56,791 nt of DNA from JAAYCB01 sp012744395 (GTDB taxonomy: Bacteria; Planctomycetota; Planctomycetia; Pirellulales; Thermoguttaceae), in assembly GCA_028703175.1 (NCBI GenBank), contig JAQVNJ010000025.1, positions 1-56,791 of the forward strand, given 5' to 3'. Below the pieces are notes generated by a model, which saw only the letters and a program-made list of their open reading frames with translations, did not search any database and had not been told where the DNA came from. Positions 36,536 to 45,597 of this stretch are shown here, one piece after another (positions within the stretch are counted from its first letter, which is position 1; each line of letters starts with the position of its first letter). Position numbers and translations under genes: made by a program.

Positions 36536-38994
36536 ACGAGTGGCTGCTCCTCGCCGTGGCCCAAGGAGCCGTGCGGAGGATGTTCGAGTTCGGCAGAATC
36601 CGCACCAACGGCGACTGGATCCTGCCGATCGTCGCCTGCCTGGCGATCCTGGTCTTCGTCCGCGCGATCTACCGCCGCGACGCCGGGCGGAAGTCGCGGC
36701 GTTTCAGGCTTGCGCTGACCGCGCTGCGGAGCCTCGCCTTCCTGATGCTCCTATCTTTCTACCTCCAGCCGCAATGGCGATCGGAACGGGAGGTGCCCCG
36801 CAACTCCACGGCCCTCGTGCTGGTCGACACGAGTTCCAGCATGGGTTTGGCGGATGTGCAGGCAGACACCGCGGCGGCGGCCACGCGACTCCACCACGTG
36901 GGAGCCGCGCTCGACGATTCCGGTTTCCTCGCGTCGCTCCGGGCGACGCACGACACGGCCGTTCACCGCTTCGACGCGGAACTCGAACAGCTTGCCTCGT
37001 TGCCCAAGTCAACCGGCGAAGGCCCGGGCGGCGAATTGCTCGACGGCGCGCCGCGGAGCGGCAAGTGGGCCCAGCGCCTGCGGCCGACCGGCCGCGAGAC
37101 GCGGCTCGGGCAGGCCCTGGTCGAGCTAATCCGGCAGCGGGAGGCCGAGCCGGTGGCGGGAATCGTGGTGCTTTCCGATGGCGGACAGAATGCCGGCGTT
37201 TTGCCGCAAGCGGCGGTTGAAATGGCCAGGCAGGCCGGCTTGCCGATCTACACGGTTGGCCTCGGGGCGACCGAGCAGCCGGTCAACGTCCGCGTCTACC
37301 GGATCGAGGCGGTTCCCCGCGCCTTTCCGGGCGATCCGCTGACCGTCACCGGCTTGATTCAGACCCAGGGCGGCGGCGATCCGTTGGCCGGCCGCTCGAT
37401 GACGGTGGAACTGCTCCAGCGGCCGGGCGGACGCGACGCGCCGGGCTCGCCGCCGGGCAGCGGCGCGGTGGTCGGCAGCCAGAGAGTGATCCTCGGCCGC
37501 GACGGCGATTCGGTTCCGGTGAAATTCGAAGTCATCCCCGGCGAGACCGGCCTGCGGACTCTCTGCCTGCGGATTCGGCCGCCGGCCGACGATCGCCACA
37601 GCGACGATGATTTTCTGGAGACCGAGGTCGAGGTCGTCGACCGGAAGGATCGCGTCCTGCTGTTCGCCGGCGGCCCGACGCGGGACTACCAGTTCCTGCG
37701 GACCCAGTTGTTCCGCGACGCGTCGATGTCGGTCGACATCTGCCTGCAAACGGCCCAGCCGGGAATTTCGCAGGAAGCCGACAAGATACTCGACGCATTT
37801 CCAGCCACCCGGGAGGAGATGTTTGCCTACGACTGTGTGGTCGCCTTTGACCCCGATTGGCAAGCCCTCAGCCCCGCCGAGGTGGAACTCGTGGAATCCT
37901 GGGTGGCTGAACAGGGGGGGGGCTTGCTTGCGGTGGCCGGACCCGTGCACACCGGCGAGCCGGTCGGCGGTTGGGTCCATGACCCGGCGCTGGGCAAGAT
38001 CCGGTCGCTCTATCCGGTCGAATTCCCCCGCCAGTTGGCGGTCTGGGACGCGGAGACGCAGACGGCCGAAGAGCCCTGGCCGCTGGATTTCACTCGCGAG
38101 GGGCTGGAGGCGGAGTTCCTCTGGCTGGCCGACACGGCCGCTGCCAATGCGCAAAGCTGGGCCTTGTTTCCGGGCGTCTACAGCCACCAGCCGGTCCGCG
38201 GTCCCAAGCCCGCGGCGACCGTCTATGCGCGCCTCTCCGACCCGCGGACCGGCCAGGCGGGAGAGCGGCCGGTCTTCCTCGCCGGCCAGTTCTACGGCTC
38301 GGGGCGCGTGCTTTACCTGGGAAGCGGCGAGCTCTGGCGCTTGCGGGCCCTGGATCCGGGCTATTTCGAACGGCTCACGACACGGTTGATCCGCCACGTG
38401 TCCCAAGGGCGGATGCTCCGCCAATCCAGCCGTGGCATGTTGCTGGTCGCCCAGGAGCGGCTTTCCGTGGGCAGCACATTGAGCATTCGCGGCCAGTTGA
38501 CCGACGCACGGTTCGCGCCGCTCGATCTGCCGGAAGTCGAGTTGGAGGTCTACCCGCCAGACGGATCGGTGGAAACGATCGCGATGCAGCCCGACTCGGC
38601 GCGGCCGGGCGCCTACCTGGGCCAGCTGACGGTGCTCCAAGAGGGCGTCTACCGGCTGGAACTGCCCGTGCCCGACAGCCAGGAGCGGATCACCCGCCGG
38701 ATTCGCGTCGATGTGCCCGATCTGGAAGGCCGGTCGCCGCAGCGCAACGAGCACCTGCTGCGGCTGCTGGCCGAGGAGACTGGCGGAAAATACTACGCCG
38801 ACATCGATGCGGCCGTCGATGCGGAGAATCCGGCGGCCATCGTTCACCAATTGAAGGACTGCACCCGCACCCTGGTCCTGACCGCTGCCCCGGACCGGCT
38901 CTGGGCCGGCGACCGCCTGTGGTGGTTCTTGATCGGCCTGTGCGGCCTGCTGTGCCTCGAATGGCTGATCCGCCGTGTCGCCAGGCTGGCGTGA
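36532..38994 (+). CDS. VWA domain membrane protein with glutamine-amidotransferase-like fold
   Basis: This is an 820-residue paralogue of the protein at 1564. It has two N-terminal membrane helices (about 30-46 and 62-79). The VWA domain has MIDAS DTSSS at 99-103 and VVLSDGGQNAG. An Ig-like part follows, then a Rossmann-type region (RVLLFAGGPTRDYQFLRTQ, GGGLLAVAGPVHTGEPVGGW). A last helix (WWFLIGLCGLLCLEWLI) and a basic end close the protein. ATGA couples it to the upstream BatA-like gene. In this module the protein follows DUF58-BatA, whereas in the left module it precedes them, so gene order was shuffled between the two copies. Confidence 0.85.
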   Translation: MNEWLLLAVAQGAVRRMFEFGRIRTNGDWILPIVACLAILVFVRAIYRRDAGRKSRRFRLALTALRSLAFLMLLSFYLQPQWRSEREVPRNSTALVLVDTSSSMGLADVQADTAAAATRLHHVGAALDDSGFLASLRATHDTAVHRFDAELEQLASLPKSTGEGPGGELLDGAPRSGKWAQRLRPTGRETRLGQALVELIRQREAEPVAGIVVLSDGGQNAGVLPQAAVEMARQAGLPIYTVGLGATEQPVNVRVYRIEAVPRAFPGDPLTVTGLIQTQGGGDPLAGRSMTVELLQRPGGRDAPGSPPGSGAVVGSQRVILGRDGDSVPVKFEVIPGETGLRTLCLRIRPPADDRHSDDDFLETEVEVVDRKDRVLLFAGGPTRDYQFLRTQLFRDASMSVDICLQTAQPGISQEADKILDAFPATREEMFAYDCVVAFDPDWQALSPAEVELVESWVAEQGGGLLAVAGPVHTGEPVGGWVHDPALGKIRSLYPVEFPRQLAVWDAETQTAEEPWPLDFTREGLEAEFLWLADTAAANAQSWALFPGVYSHQPVRGPKPAATVYARLSDPRTGQAGERPVFLAGQFYGSGRVLYLGSGELWRLRALDPGYFERLTTRLIRHVSQGRMLRQSSRGMLLVAQERLSVGSTLSIRGQLTDARFAPLDLPEVELEVYPPDGSVETIAMQPDSARPGAYLGQLTVLQEGVYRLELPVPDSQERITRRIRVDVPDLEGRSPQRNEHLLRLLAEETGGKYYADIDAAVDAENPAAIVHQLKDCTRTLVLTAAPDRLWAGDRLWWFLIGLCGLLCLEWLIRRVARLA

Positions 38995-39036
38995 CTCGGA
39001 AGGAGTGAACTGACCAGAAGACAGCCCTCGATTGCC

Positions 39037-41514
39037 ATGACAACACCCGCCGCTCCAGTCCGACCCACTCCAGCCATCCGGGCGATGCTCCGCGCATTGC
39101 GGGGGCGGATTCGCTGCTTTGTCTGGGTTCGCGGGTTGGCCGTGGCGCTGGCGCTGGCCGGCGCCTGTTTCTGGCTCAGCCTGGCGGTCGACTGGTTTTT
39201 CGAACCGTCCGTCTCCGTCCGCCGGATGCTGCTGGCTTCCGCGGCGATCGGGCTGGCGCTGACGCTTTATCGGACGATTGGCCGGCGCGCCCTTGTGCCG
39301 CTTTCCGATGCGCGCATGGCCCTGTTGATTGAACGGCGATTCCCGCGTTTCGGCGACAGCCTGGTCACCGCTGTGGAGTTGACGGCCCGGCCGCCGGATG
39401 AAAACGACTGCCATCCGGCGCTGCTGGAGGCGACCTGCCGAGCCGCGGCCGAGCCGCTCGGCCAGGTCCGCCTGGGAAAGGTCCTCGACGGGCGATCTCT
39501 GCGCCGAGCGATTGCCGCCGCCGCGGCTGTCTGGCTGGCCACGGTTGCCTTCGCGGCGCTGGCGCCGGCGGCATTCGCCATCTGGCAGCGCCGCTGCCTG
39601 TTGCTCGGCGAGGAACTCTGGCCGCGAAAGACAGCGCTCTCGGTGGAGGGTTTTCCCGGCGGGGTGGCCAAGGTCGCCCGCGGGGCCGATTTCACGCTCG
39701 TCGCCAAGGCCGACATGCTCGCCGAGCAGGTTCCAGCCAGTGTCCGCGTGTTCTACCGGCCGGAAGGGTCCGGGCGGCTCCAGACAACGATGATCCGCCA
39801 GGGGCGGGCAATTGCCGGCCGCGATCGATACCAGCAGTATACGCACACATTCCGCGGGGTGATCCAGCCGATCGGAATCGAACTCAACGGCGGCGACGCG
39901 TGGATCGATGCCCTCCGCATCGAGGTCGTCGACACGCCGATCCTGGTCCGCCTGGAGATCGAATGCCGCTATCCGGCGTACATGGCGAGGCCGCCGCGGG
40001 TGTTTCCCGCCGCGGGCACGGTTCCGATTCCCCAGGGCGCCGAGGTGAGGCTCTTGGCCGAGAGCAACAAGCCTCTGGTCCGCGCGCAGATCGACGGGGG
40101 AGACGGCGCGGAGACGATTGCCGACGCCCGCCTGAAAGAACTCGCCGAGATCGTGGCCGCCCAGCGGAAGCTCGCCGCTTCGGCGGAAGATGGAGACCAG
40201 CCGCCGCGGCAAGCAGAACTTGCCGAGCGGCTCGCTCGGTGCGTCGATCCATTCCGCCGGCTGGCCGCCGAGCGTCCGGGAGACCTCTACTCCCAGGCGC
40301 TGGACGCATTGGCGGAGATCGGAGCGGAGATGCGCCGGCTCGACGAGGGCCGGGAGAGACGTTCGTCCGAGAGACTCCGCGGGCTGGCCGATCGGCTGGA
40401 GAGGGCGGCGGAGCCGATCGGCCGCTTGGTGAGTTTCACGCGTTTCCGCTATCGTTTGCAGCCCTTGAGCGAAGACCGGCGCCTGGCGATCGGCCTGCTG
40501 GACGTCGACGGCATCCGCAGCCCGGAGCCGATCCGGTTGCACCTCTCGGTCGTCGGCGACGAGCCGCCGCAGGTCGCCGTGCGGTTGCAGGGCATCGGCT
40601 CGGCGATCACCCCGCAGGCCCGACTCCCCTTCCAGGGGCGGATCAGCGACGATTACGGGCTGGACCGTGTCTGGCTCGAATACGTGGTCGAGGGGCGCGC
40701 GGCGCAGCAGGAGACGCTCCTGAAGGTCGAGGCCGCGGTCACTGAACAGTCCGTGGACGGCGCGCTCGACGTGCGCCCGCTCGGCCTGGAACCGGACCAG
40801 AAGATGCTGATCACCGTCAAGGCCGGCGACCGCTGCGACCTGGGCGAGGGTCCCAACGCCGGCACCGGGGATCGGTGGATGCTCGACGTGGTCTCCCCGG
40901 CGCAGCTGCGGGCGATGCTGGAAGCTCGGGAAATCGTCCTCCGGCAGCGTTTCGAGACGATCATCGAGGATGTTGCCCAGATCCGCGATACCCTCGCCCT
41001 GCTGATGTTCGACGGCGCCGGCAAGGCGGAAACCGACAGTCCGCCCGAGCGGCGGCAGACCGTCCGCCTGCTGCGGATCCAGCGCGCCCGCGGAAACGGC
41101 CAGAAAGACGCCCACGAGACGCTCGGTGTCGCCGAGGCCTTCGCCGATATCCGCCACGAACTGGTCAACAACCGCATTTACACGGAAGAGCTGCGGATTC
41201 GGATCGAGCAGGACATCGTGGCGCCGCTGGAGGACCTCGGCAATACCCAGTTCTTGGAATTGGACAGGCGGCTTGCCCTGCTGGAGAAAGCGGCCAACAA
41301 TTCGGATGAGGCCCCGGCCCTGCGGGACAGCGCCGTCCAGCAGGTCGACCTGATTCTCCGCTCGATGCGCGGGGTGCTCGCGCGGATCGCCGAGTTGGAG
41401 GATTTTAACGAGGCGGTTGAATTGCTACGATCGATTATTGGCGAGCAGGAGGATTTGCGGCGGCAGACGCTCGAACGCCGCAAGGGCAGGCTCCGCCAAC
41501 TCCTGGAGAAGTAG
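39037..41514 (+). CDS. membrane protein with three N-terminal helices and long helical tail
   Basis: This 825-residue protein is not assigned to a named family with confidence; it resembles DUF4175-type proteins found near MoxR clusters. Two hydrophobic helices lie at about 33-53 and 64-80, and a third at about 153-175. The middle is beta-rich, with FPGGVAKVARGADFTLVAKA and LEIECRYPAYMARPPR typical of Ig-like strands. It includes a helical stretch of about 365-470, rich in Arg, Glu and Ala. Another beta part (RISDDYGLDRVWLEY) follows, and from about 625 to the end the protein is almost purely helical and probably coiled coil. It lies 42 bases after the VWA gene and two bases before the next gene. 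Confidence 0.75.
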   Translation: MTTPAAPVRPTPAIRAMLRALRGRIRCFVWVRGLAVALALAGACFWLSLAVDWFFEPSVSVRRMLLASAAIGLALTLYRTIGRRALVPLSDARMALLIERRFPRFGDSLVTAVELTARPPDENDCHPALLEATCRAAAEPLGQVRLGKVLDGRSLRRAIAAAAAVWLATVAFAALAPAAFAIWQRRCLLLGEELWPRKTALSVEGFPGGVAKVARGADFTLVAKADMLAEQVPASVRVFYRPEGSGRLQTTMIRQGRAIAGRDRYQQYTHTFRGVIQPIGIELNGGDAWIDALRIEVVDTPILVRLEIECRYPAYMARPPRVFPAAGTVPIPQGAEVRLLAESNKPLVRAQIDGGDGAETIADARLKELAEIVAAQRKLAASAEDGDQPPRQAELAERLARCVDPFRRLAAERPGDLYSQALDALAEIGAEMRRLDEGRERRSSERLRGLADRLERAAEPIGRLVSFTRFRYRLQPLSEDRRLAIGLLDVDGIRSPEPIRLHLSVVGDEPPQVAVRLQGIGSAITPQARLPFQGRISDDYGLDRVWLEYVVEGRAAQQETLLKVEAAVTEQSVDGALDVRPLGLEPDQKMLITVKAGDRCDLGEGPNAGTGDRWMLDVVSPAQLRAMLEAREIVLRQRFETIIEDVAQIRDTLALLMFDGAGKAETDSPPERRQTVRLLRIQRARGNGQKDAHETLGVAEAFADIRHELVNNRIYTEELRIRIEQDIVAPLEDLGNTQFLELDRRLALLEKAANNSDEAPALRDSAVQQVDLILRSMRGVLARIAELEDFNEAVELLRSIIGEQEDLRRQTLERRKGRLRQLLEK

Positions 41515-41516
41515 CC

Positions 41517-43352
41517 GTGTCCTGGCCTGGTCCGAAACACGAACGTAATACTCAAACCGCCGCGCGGCTGGTTGCTGAGCCGTCGTGCGTGGAAGCGGAT
41601 CGCGGTGCGCCGCACGAAAGGGGCCGCGGCGGGCCGGGAGACCCGTCCTACGCGGGGTGGGCGGGCCTTGTGCTGGTTTTGATTGCCGCTTGCTGCCAGC
41701 CGCTGCGGGGCGCGGATGCCCCGCCGGCCGCCGAAGACAAGCCGGCCGAAACCTCCGCCGCCGAGCGCCCTGCCGGCGACCTGGCCGACTCCCAGCGGCA
41801 GATTGCCGAGAAGTACGAACGGCTGGAACAGATTCTCCTGCGGATGTCCGAGCTGACCGCCGGCGCGGATCCGCGCCGCGCGGCCCTGCTCAAAAAGGCG
41901 GTTGCCGAGAGCAAGCAGCGGATGATCGGCGTGCAACTGAAGTCGCTCGTCGACCTTCTGGCCAAGGACCAGCTCTCGCCGGCGATCGAGGGCCAGGAGA
42001 GTGTCGACGCCGATTTGCACGAATTGCTCGAACTCCTGTTGACCGAGAACCGCTCGAAGCGGATCGAGTCGGAGAAGGCGAGAATCCGCCAATACCTCAA
42101 GCAGCTCAACGAGATCATCAATCGGCAGAAGGACCTGCAAGCCCGCACCAGCGGCGGCGCCGGCCAGGACAGGTCGCTGTCGCAAGAGCAGGGCGAACTG
42201 GGGGGGCGGACCGGCGGGCTGGCCGAGAAGATTCGCCGCAACGAGGAGGCGGAAGCCGAACCGGGCGGAGAAGACGACGAGCCGCCGAAGACAGAACCGG
42301 ACAACACCGATGGGGAACAGCCGGAGGGATTGCCCCAGGATGCGGCGCCGGGCGCGGCACAGCCCGGCGACGGCACCGGGGAGAAAAGCCCTTCGCAGGG
42401 CGGCTCGGCGAAAACGCCCGCAGAGAGCCCGCCGAGGCAGCCCGGCGACGGCCCGGCCCAACCACCCTCAACACCTTCAAGCCAACCCCGGGGCAACAGC
42501 GGCCAGCAGCCGGGCGACCCTCCGCAGCCGGGCAACGGCCACCCGGCGCGCCAGCGGCTGGAGGACGCCCGGCGACGCATGGAGGAAGCAGGCAAGAGAC
42601 TCGAACAGGCCGAGCGGGAGGGGGCCGCCGGCGAGCAGGAAGAGGCGATCCGCCAGCTCCAGCAGGCCAAGGCGGAACTCGAAGACATCCTCCGCCAGCT
42701 TCGCGAAGAGGAAATCGAGCAGATGCTTGTCGCGCTCGAAGCCCGCCTGGTCCAAATGCTGCATCTGCAGCGCGAGGTGCATGAAGGCACCCAGCGGCTC
42801 GACAAGGCATCTTCCGGCGGGCTCTCGCACGAGCAGGAGATCGAGGCCGGCAGGCTCAGCAGCCGCGAGGCGGAGATCGTGGCCGAGGCCGACAAGACGC
42901 TCTTGCTCCTCAGGGAAGACGCCACCGCCGTCGCCTTTCCCGAGGCCCTCGCGCAGGCGCGGGACGACATGCGGCAGGTGGCCGGCCGCCTCGCCGCCGC
43001 CAAGACCGACCCGATCACGTTATCGCTCGAAGAGGAGATCATTGCCGCCTTGGAGGACATGGTCGACGCCGTTCGCAAGGCCATCGAGGACGCCGAGCAG
43101 CGCCGTTCGGAATCGGCCTCCGGCGGTGGCGGCGCGGCGCAGCCGCCCCCGCTGGTCGATCTCCTCTCCGAGTTGCAGATGATCCGCGCGCTGCAGATGC
43201 GGGTCAACGCGCGAACCGACCGCTACGCGGGCATGATCACCGGCAGCCAGGCCGAGAGCGCGGAACTGCTCGAAGCGCTCCGCAAGCTGGCCGACCGGCA
43301 GGAGCGGATTTACCAGGTCACGCGGGACCTGGAGACTGGTAGGAACCGATGA
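41517..43352 (+). CDS. coiled-coil exported protein, possible lipoprotein
   Basis: This is a 611-residue protein starting at GTG 41517, two bases after the previous stop. An unusually long, polar N-terminal stretch of about 45 residues precedes a hydrophobic segment ending LIAACC, which fits a lipobox (Cys59 or Cys60). The true start may therefore be further in. Two helical blocks (about 90-215 and 345-590), rich in Glu, Gln, Arg and Leu, are likely coiled coils. They flank a disordered linker of about 215-345 made of Pro, Gly, Gln, Ser and Glu. No enzyme motif was seen. With its neighbours it looks like a long periplasmic spacer. ATGA couples it to the next gene. Confidence 0.7.
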   Translation: MSWPGPKHERNTQTAARLVAEPSCVEADRGAPHERGRGGPGDPSYAGWAGLVLVLIAACCQPLRGADAPPAAEDKPAETSAAERPAGDLADSQRQIAEKYERLEQILLRMSELTAGADPRRAALLKKAVAESKQRMIGVQLKSLVDLLAKDQLSPAIEGQESVDADLHELLELLLTENRSKRIESEKARIRQYLKQLNEIINRQKDLQARTSGGAGQDRSLSQEQGELGGRTGGLAEKIRRNEEAEAEPGGEDDEPPKTEPDNTDGEQPEGLPQDAAPGAAQPGDGTGEKSPSQGGSAKTPAESPPRQPGDGPAQPPSTPSSQPRGNSGQQPGDPPQPGNGHPARQRLEDARRRMEEAGKRLEQAEREGAAGEQEEAIRQLQQAKAELEDILRQLREEEIEQMLVALEARLVQMLHLQREVHEGTQRLDKASSGGLSHEQEIEAGRLSSREAEIVAEADKTLLLLREDATAVAFPEALAQARDDMRQVAGRLAAAKTDPITLSLEEEIIAALEDMVDAVRKAIEDAEQRRSESASGGGGAAQPPPLVDLLSELQMIRALQMRVNARTDRYAGMITGSQAESAELLEALRKLADRQERIYQVTRDLETGRNR

Positions 43353-44401
43353 ACTTCACGGCACGCACCCTGTTGGCGATCTGCTTCGCCGCGGCGCTCG
43401 CCGGCAACACGCCGGCCGGCGCCCCGCTTGCCGATCCACTGGCCGGCCGGCCGTCGTGGAAGCCGGCGGAGTGGACGGACCTCCGCGCCCAGGTCCTCGA
43501 GTGGCTCGGCCGGCAGCAGGCCGCCGAGTCGCCGCGGAACGAGGTGCTACAGAAATGGCCCGAAGCCGGCTCCGGCGAGACCCCCGACCTCCTGACGCTT
43601 CTTGTGGAGACGTTTGCCCTGGTCGACCAGGACATTCGGGCGCTGGTCGGCGCGCTGGCCGCCGCCCAGCCTGGGCATTTTCCCGATACCGCCTGCCTCC
43701 GCGACGAGAGCCGCCCTCCGCTGGTCCGCAACAACTGCCGCCTCTACGTCGGCCGCTGGGCCGCACAGCACGAATTCTACGACGAGGCCTCCGCGCTCGT
43801 CGACGACCTGCGCCCCGAGGAAACCGCCGATCCGGCGACGCTCCTGTTCTACCAGGCGATTGTCCGGCAGCGGCTGTTGAAGAAGGCGGAAGGCCTCAAG
43901 GCCGTCGACGAGCTGCTCCGCGGCGAAGCGGACTGCCCGCGGCGCTATGCGGCGGTCGCCCGGCTGTTGCGCGGCGACCTCGAGCAGCTCGAAGACGATT
44001 CCCTCGATCACATCGCGCGGCGGATGGACGACGTCCGCCGCCGGCTCTCCCTGGGCCGGGCGGATCAGCAGGTTCGCAAGGTCGAAGTCGGCGTGATCGA
44101 ATCGCTCGACAAACTCATCGAGGAGCTCAAGCAGCGGCAACAGCAGGCCGATCCGCAGGCAGGGGCCCCGAGCGGCAGCCAATCGATTCGCCCCGCCGAC
44201 GAGAGCCGGATTCTGCCCGGCCGGGGGCCCGGCGAGGTGACCAAGAAGAGCATCGGCACGAAGAGCGGCTGGGGCGATCTTCCGCCCAAACAGCGGGAGG
44301 CGGCCCTCCAGCAGATCGGCCGCGAATTCCCCGCCCATTACCGCGACGCGGTCGAGCAATACTTCCGCCGGCTTGCCGGTTCCGATAAGGACGAGAAATG
44401 A
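43349..44401 (+). CDS. exported helical protein of unknown function
   Basis: This is a 350-residue protein with a clear signal peptide (ARTLLAICFAAALAGNTPAGA). The rest is helical: EWTDLRAQVLEWLGRQQ near 40-57, TLLVETFALVDQDIRALVGAL near 81-101, then a run including LDKLIEELKQRQQQ. A short Pro/Ser/Gly linker and a conserved-looking end (GWGDLPPKQREAALQQIGREFPAHY) follow. A similar tail motif is common in planctomycete proteins that sit beside VWA/DUF58 genes. Four-base overlaps on both sides place it firmly in the operon. Confidence 0.75.
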   Translation: MNFTARTLLAICFAAALAGNTPAGAPLADPLAGRPSWKPAEWTDLRAQVLEWLGRQQAAESPRNEVLQKWPEAGSGETPDLLTLLVETFALVDQDIRALVGALAAAQPGHFPDTACLRDESRPPLVRNNCRLYVGRWAAQHEFYDEASALVDDLRPEETADPATLLFYQAIVRQRLLKKAEGLKAVDELLRGEADCPRRYAAVARLLRGDLEQLEDDSLDHIARRMDDVRRRLSLGRADQQVRKVEVGVIESLDKLIEELKQRQQQADPQAGAPSGSQSIRPADESRILPGRGPGEVTKKSIGTKSGWGDLPPKQREAALQQIGREFPAHYRDAVEQYFRRLAGSDKDEK

Positions 44402-45597
44402 ACCTCCTGCTTGCGATCACATCGGCATGGCTCCTGGCGGCCGATCCGGCGGTCTTCCACGCCCGCACGGTCGACGGCCGCCAGTTCCGCGGCGTTCTTG
44501 CCGATTGGAGCGGCGAAGCGCTGACGCTCGATTCCGGCGAGGGCCGCCAGACCGTCTCCTTGTCCGAGCTGACCGAACTGGCGGCCGCGGCCGCCGGCGA
44601 GCCGGCCGGCGATGATCAGGCGATCCGCGTCGCGCTGGTCGACGGGTCGATCGTCGCGGCCGGTTCGTTTGCGATCGGCGCCGAGTTCGCCGCGGTTCAT
44701 GCCTTGGGCTCCCGCCAGTTCGAGCTGCCGGCAGCCGCGGTCGAACACGTCCGTTTCCGCCCGATCGCGCCCCCCTTGGAAAAACAATGGCAGGCAATTC
44801 TGCGGGCGGAAACCGACCAGGACATGCTTGTCCTCGGCAAGGAGCACGCGCTGGACTATCTTCGCGGCGTCGTCCGCTCGGTCGACGATCAGACGATCGA
44901 GTTCCAGGTGGAGGGTGAAACCCTTCCCGTCAAACGCGACAAGGTGGCGGCGATCCGGTTCTACCGGCCTGCCCGGCCCGCTTCGGGCGCCGTGTTGGCG
45001 CGGCTCCACGATGCGAAGGGTTCGCTCTGGGCGGTGCATTCGGCGCGTCTCTCCGCTGGGCGCCTGGATTGCCGGACGCCGGCCGGGCTGGCGTTCGAGA
45101 TTCCGTTGGAGTCGATCTGCCGGATCGAATTTGCCGCCGAGATGCTGGTTTACTTGAGCGATCTGGAGCCGCATTCGCACACCTGGACCCCGTATTTCGG
45201 GATGGCCGCCGAGATGCCGGCGCTGGCCAGGTTTTTCCGACCGCGGAGGAATACCACGCTCTATTCCGCGCCGCTTGTGCTCGACGGCGTCGAGCACCGG
45301 CACGGCCTGGCGCTCCACAGCCGCACCGAGCTCACCTACCGGCTCGGCGAGCCGTTCCGCCGGCTACAGGCCCTGGCCGGCATCGACGACCGCCTCCGGC
45401 CGCGGGGGAGCGTACACCTGGAGATTCTCGGCGATGGCCGCGTTCTTTTCGCGGGCGACGTGCTGGGGACCGAGCCGGCCCGCCCGATCGAGGCCGACCT
45501 GGCGGGCGTCGTCGAACTGAAAATCCTCGTGGATTTCGGCGCGGACCTGGATATCGGCGACCACTTGATCCTGGCGGAGGCGAAACTACTGAAATGA
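44398..45597 (+). CDS. exported NPCBM-domain protein with N-terminal beta repeats
   Basis: This is a 399-residue protein with a short signal peptide (LLLAITSAWLLAADP). Residues of about 19-245 form four beta-rich repeats of a common pattern: RTVDGRQFRGVLADW, VALVDGSIVAAGSF, RGVVRSVDDQTIEFQ and ARLHDAKGSLWAVHS. Each is followed by a short strand ending in Ile/Val-Arg/Glu. Residues of about 270-399 match the NPCBM carbohydrate-binding module (HRHGLALHSRTELTYRL, then LQALAGIDD and VHLEILGDGRVLFAG). Binding of a cell-surface or extracellular glycan is the likely job. It overlaps both neighbours by four bases, and the next gene is the active member of the protease trio. Confidence 0.82.
   Translation: MNLLLAITSAWLLAADPAVFHARTVDGRQFRGVLADWSGEALTLDSGEGRQTVSLSELTELAAAAAGEPAGDDQAIRVALVDGSIVAAGSFAIGAEFAAVHALGSRQFELPAAAVEHVRFRPIAPPLEKQWQAILRAETDQDMLVLGKEHALDYLRGVVRSVDDQTIEFQVEGETLPVKRDKVAAIRFYRPARPASGAVLARLHDAKGSLWAVHSARLSAGRLDCRTPAGLAFEIPLESICRIEFAAEMLVYLSDLEPHSHTWTPYFGMAAEMPALARFFRPRRNTTLYSAPLVLDGVEHRHGLALHSRTELTYRLGEPFRRLQALAGIDDRLRPRGSVHLEILGDGRVLFAGDVLGTEPARPIEADLAGVVELKILVDFGADLDIGDHLILAEAKLLK

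Noticed and set aside
37126..41157. 1343-codon open frame on the minus strand
   Set aside because: It lies opposite two well-supported plus-strand genes with overlapping starts. Its translation is rich in Arg, Gly, Ala and His and has no domain. Such frames are expected at this GC content.
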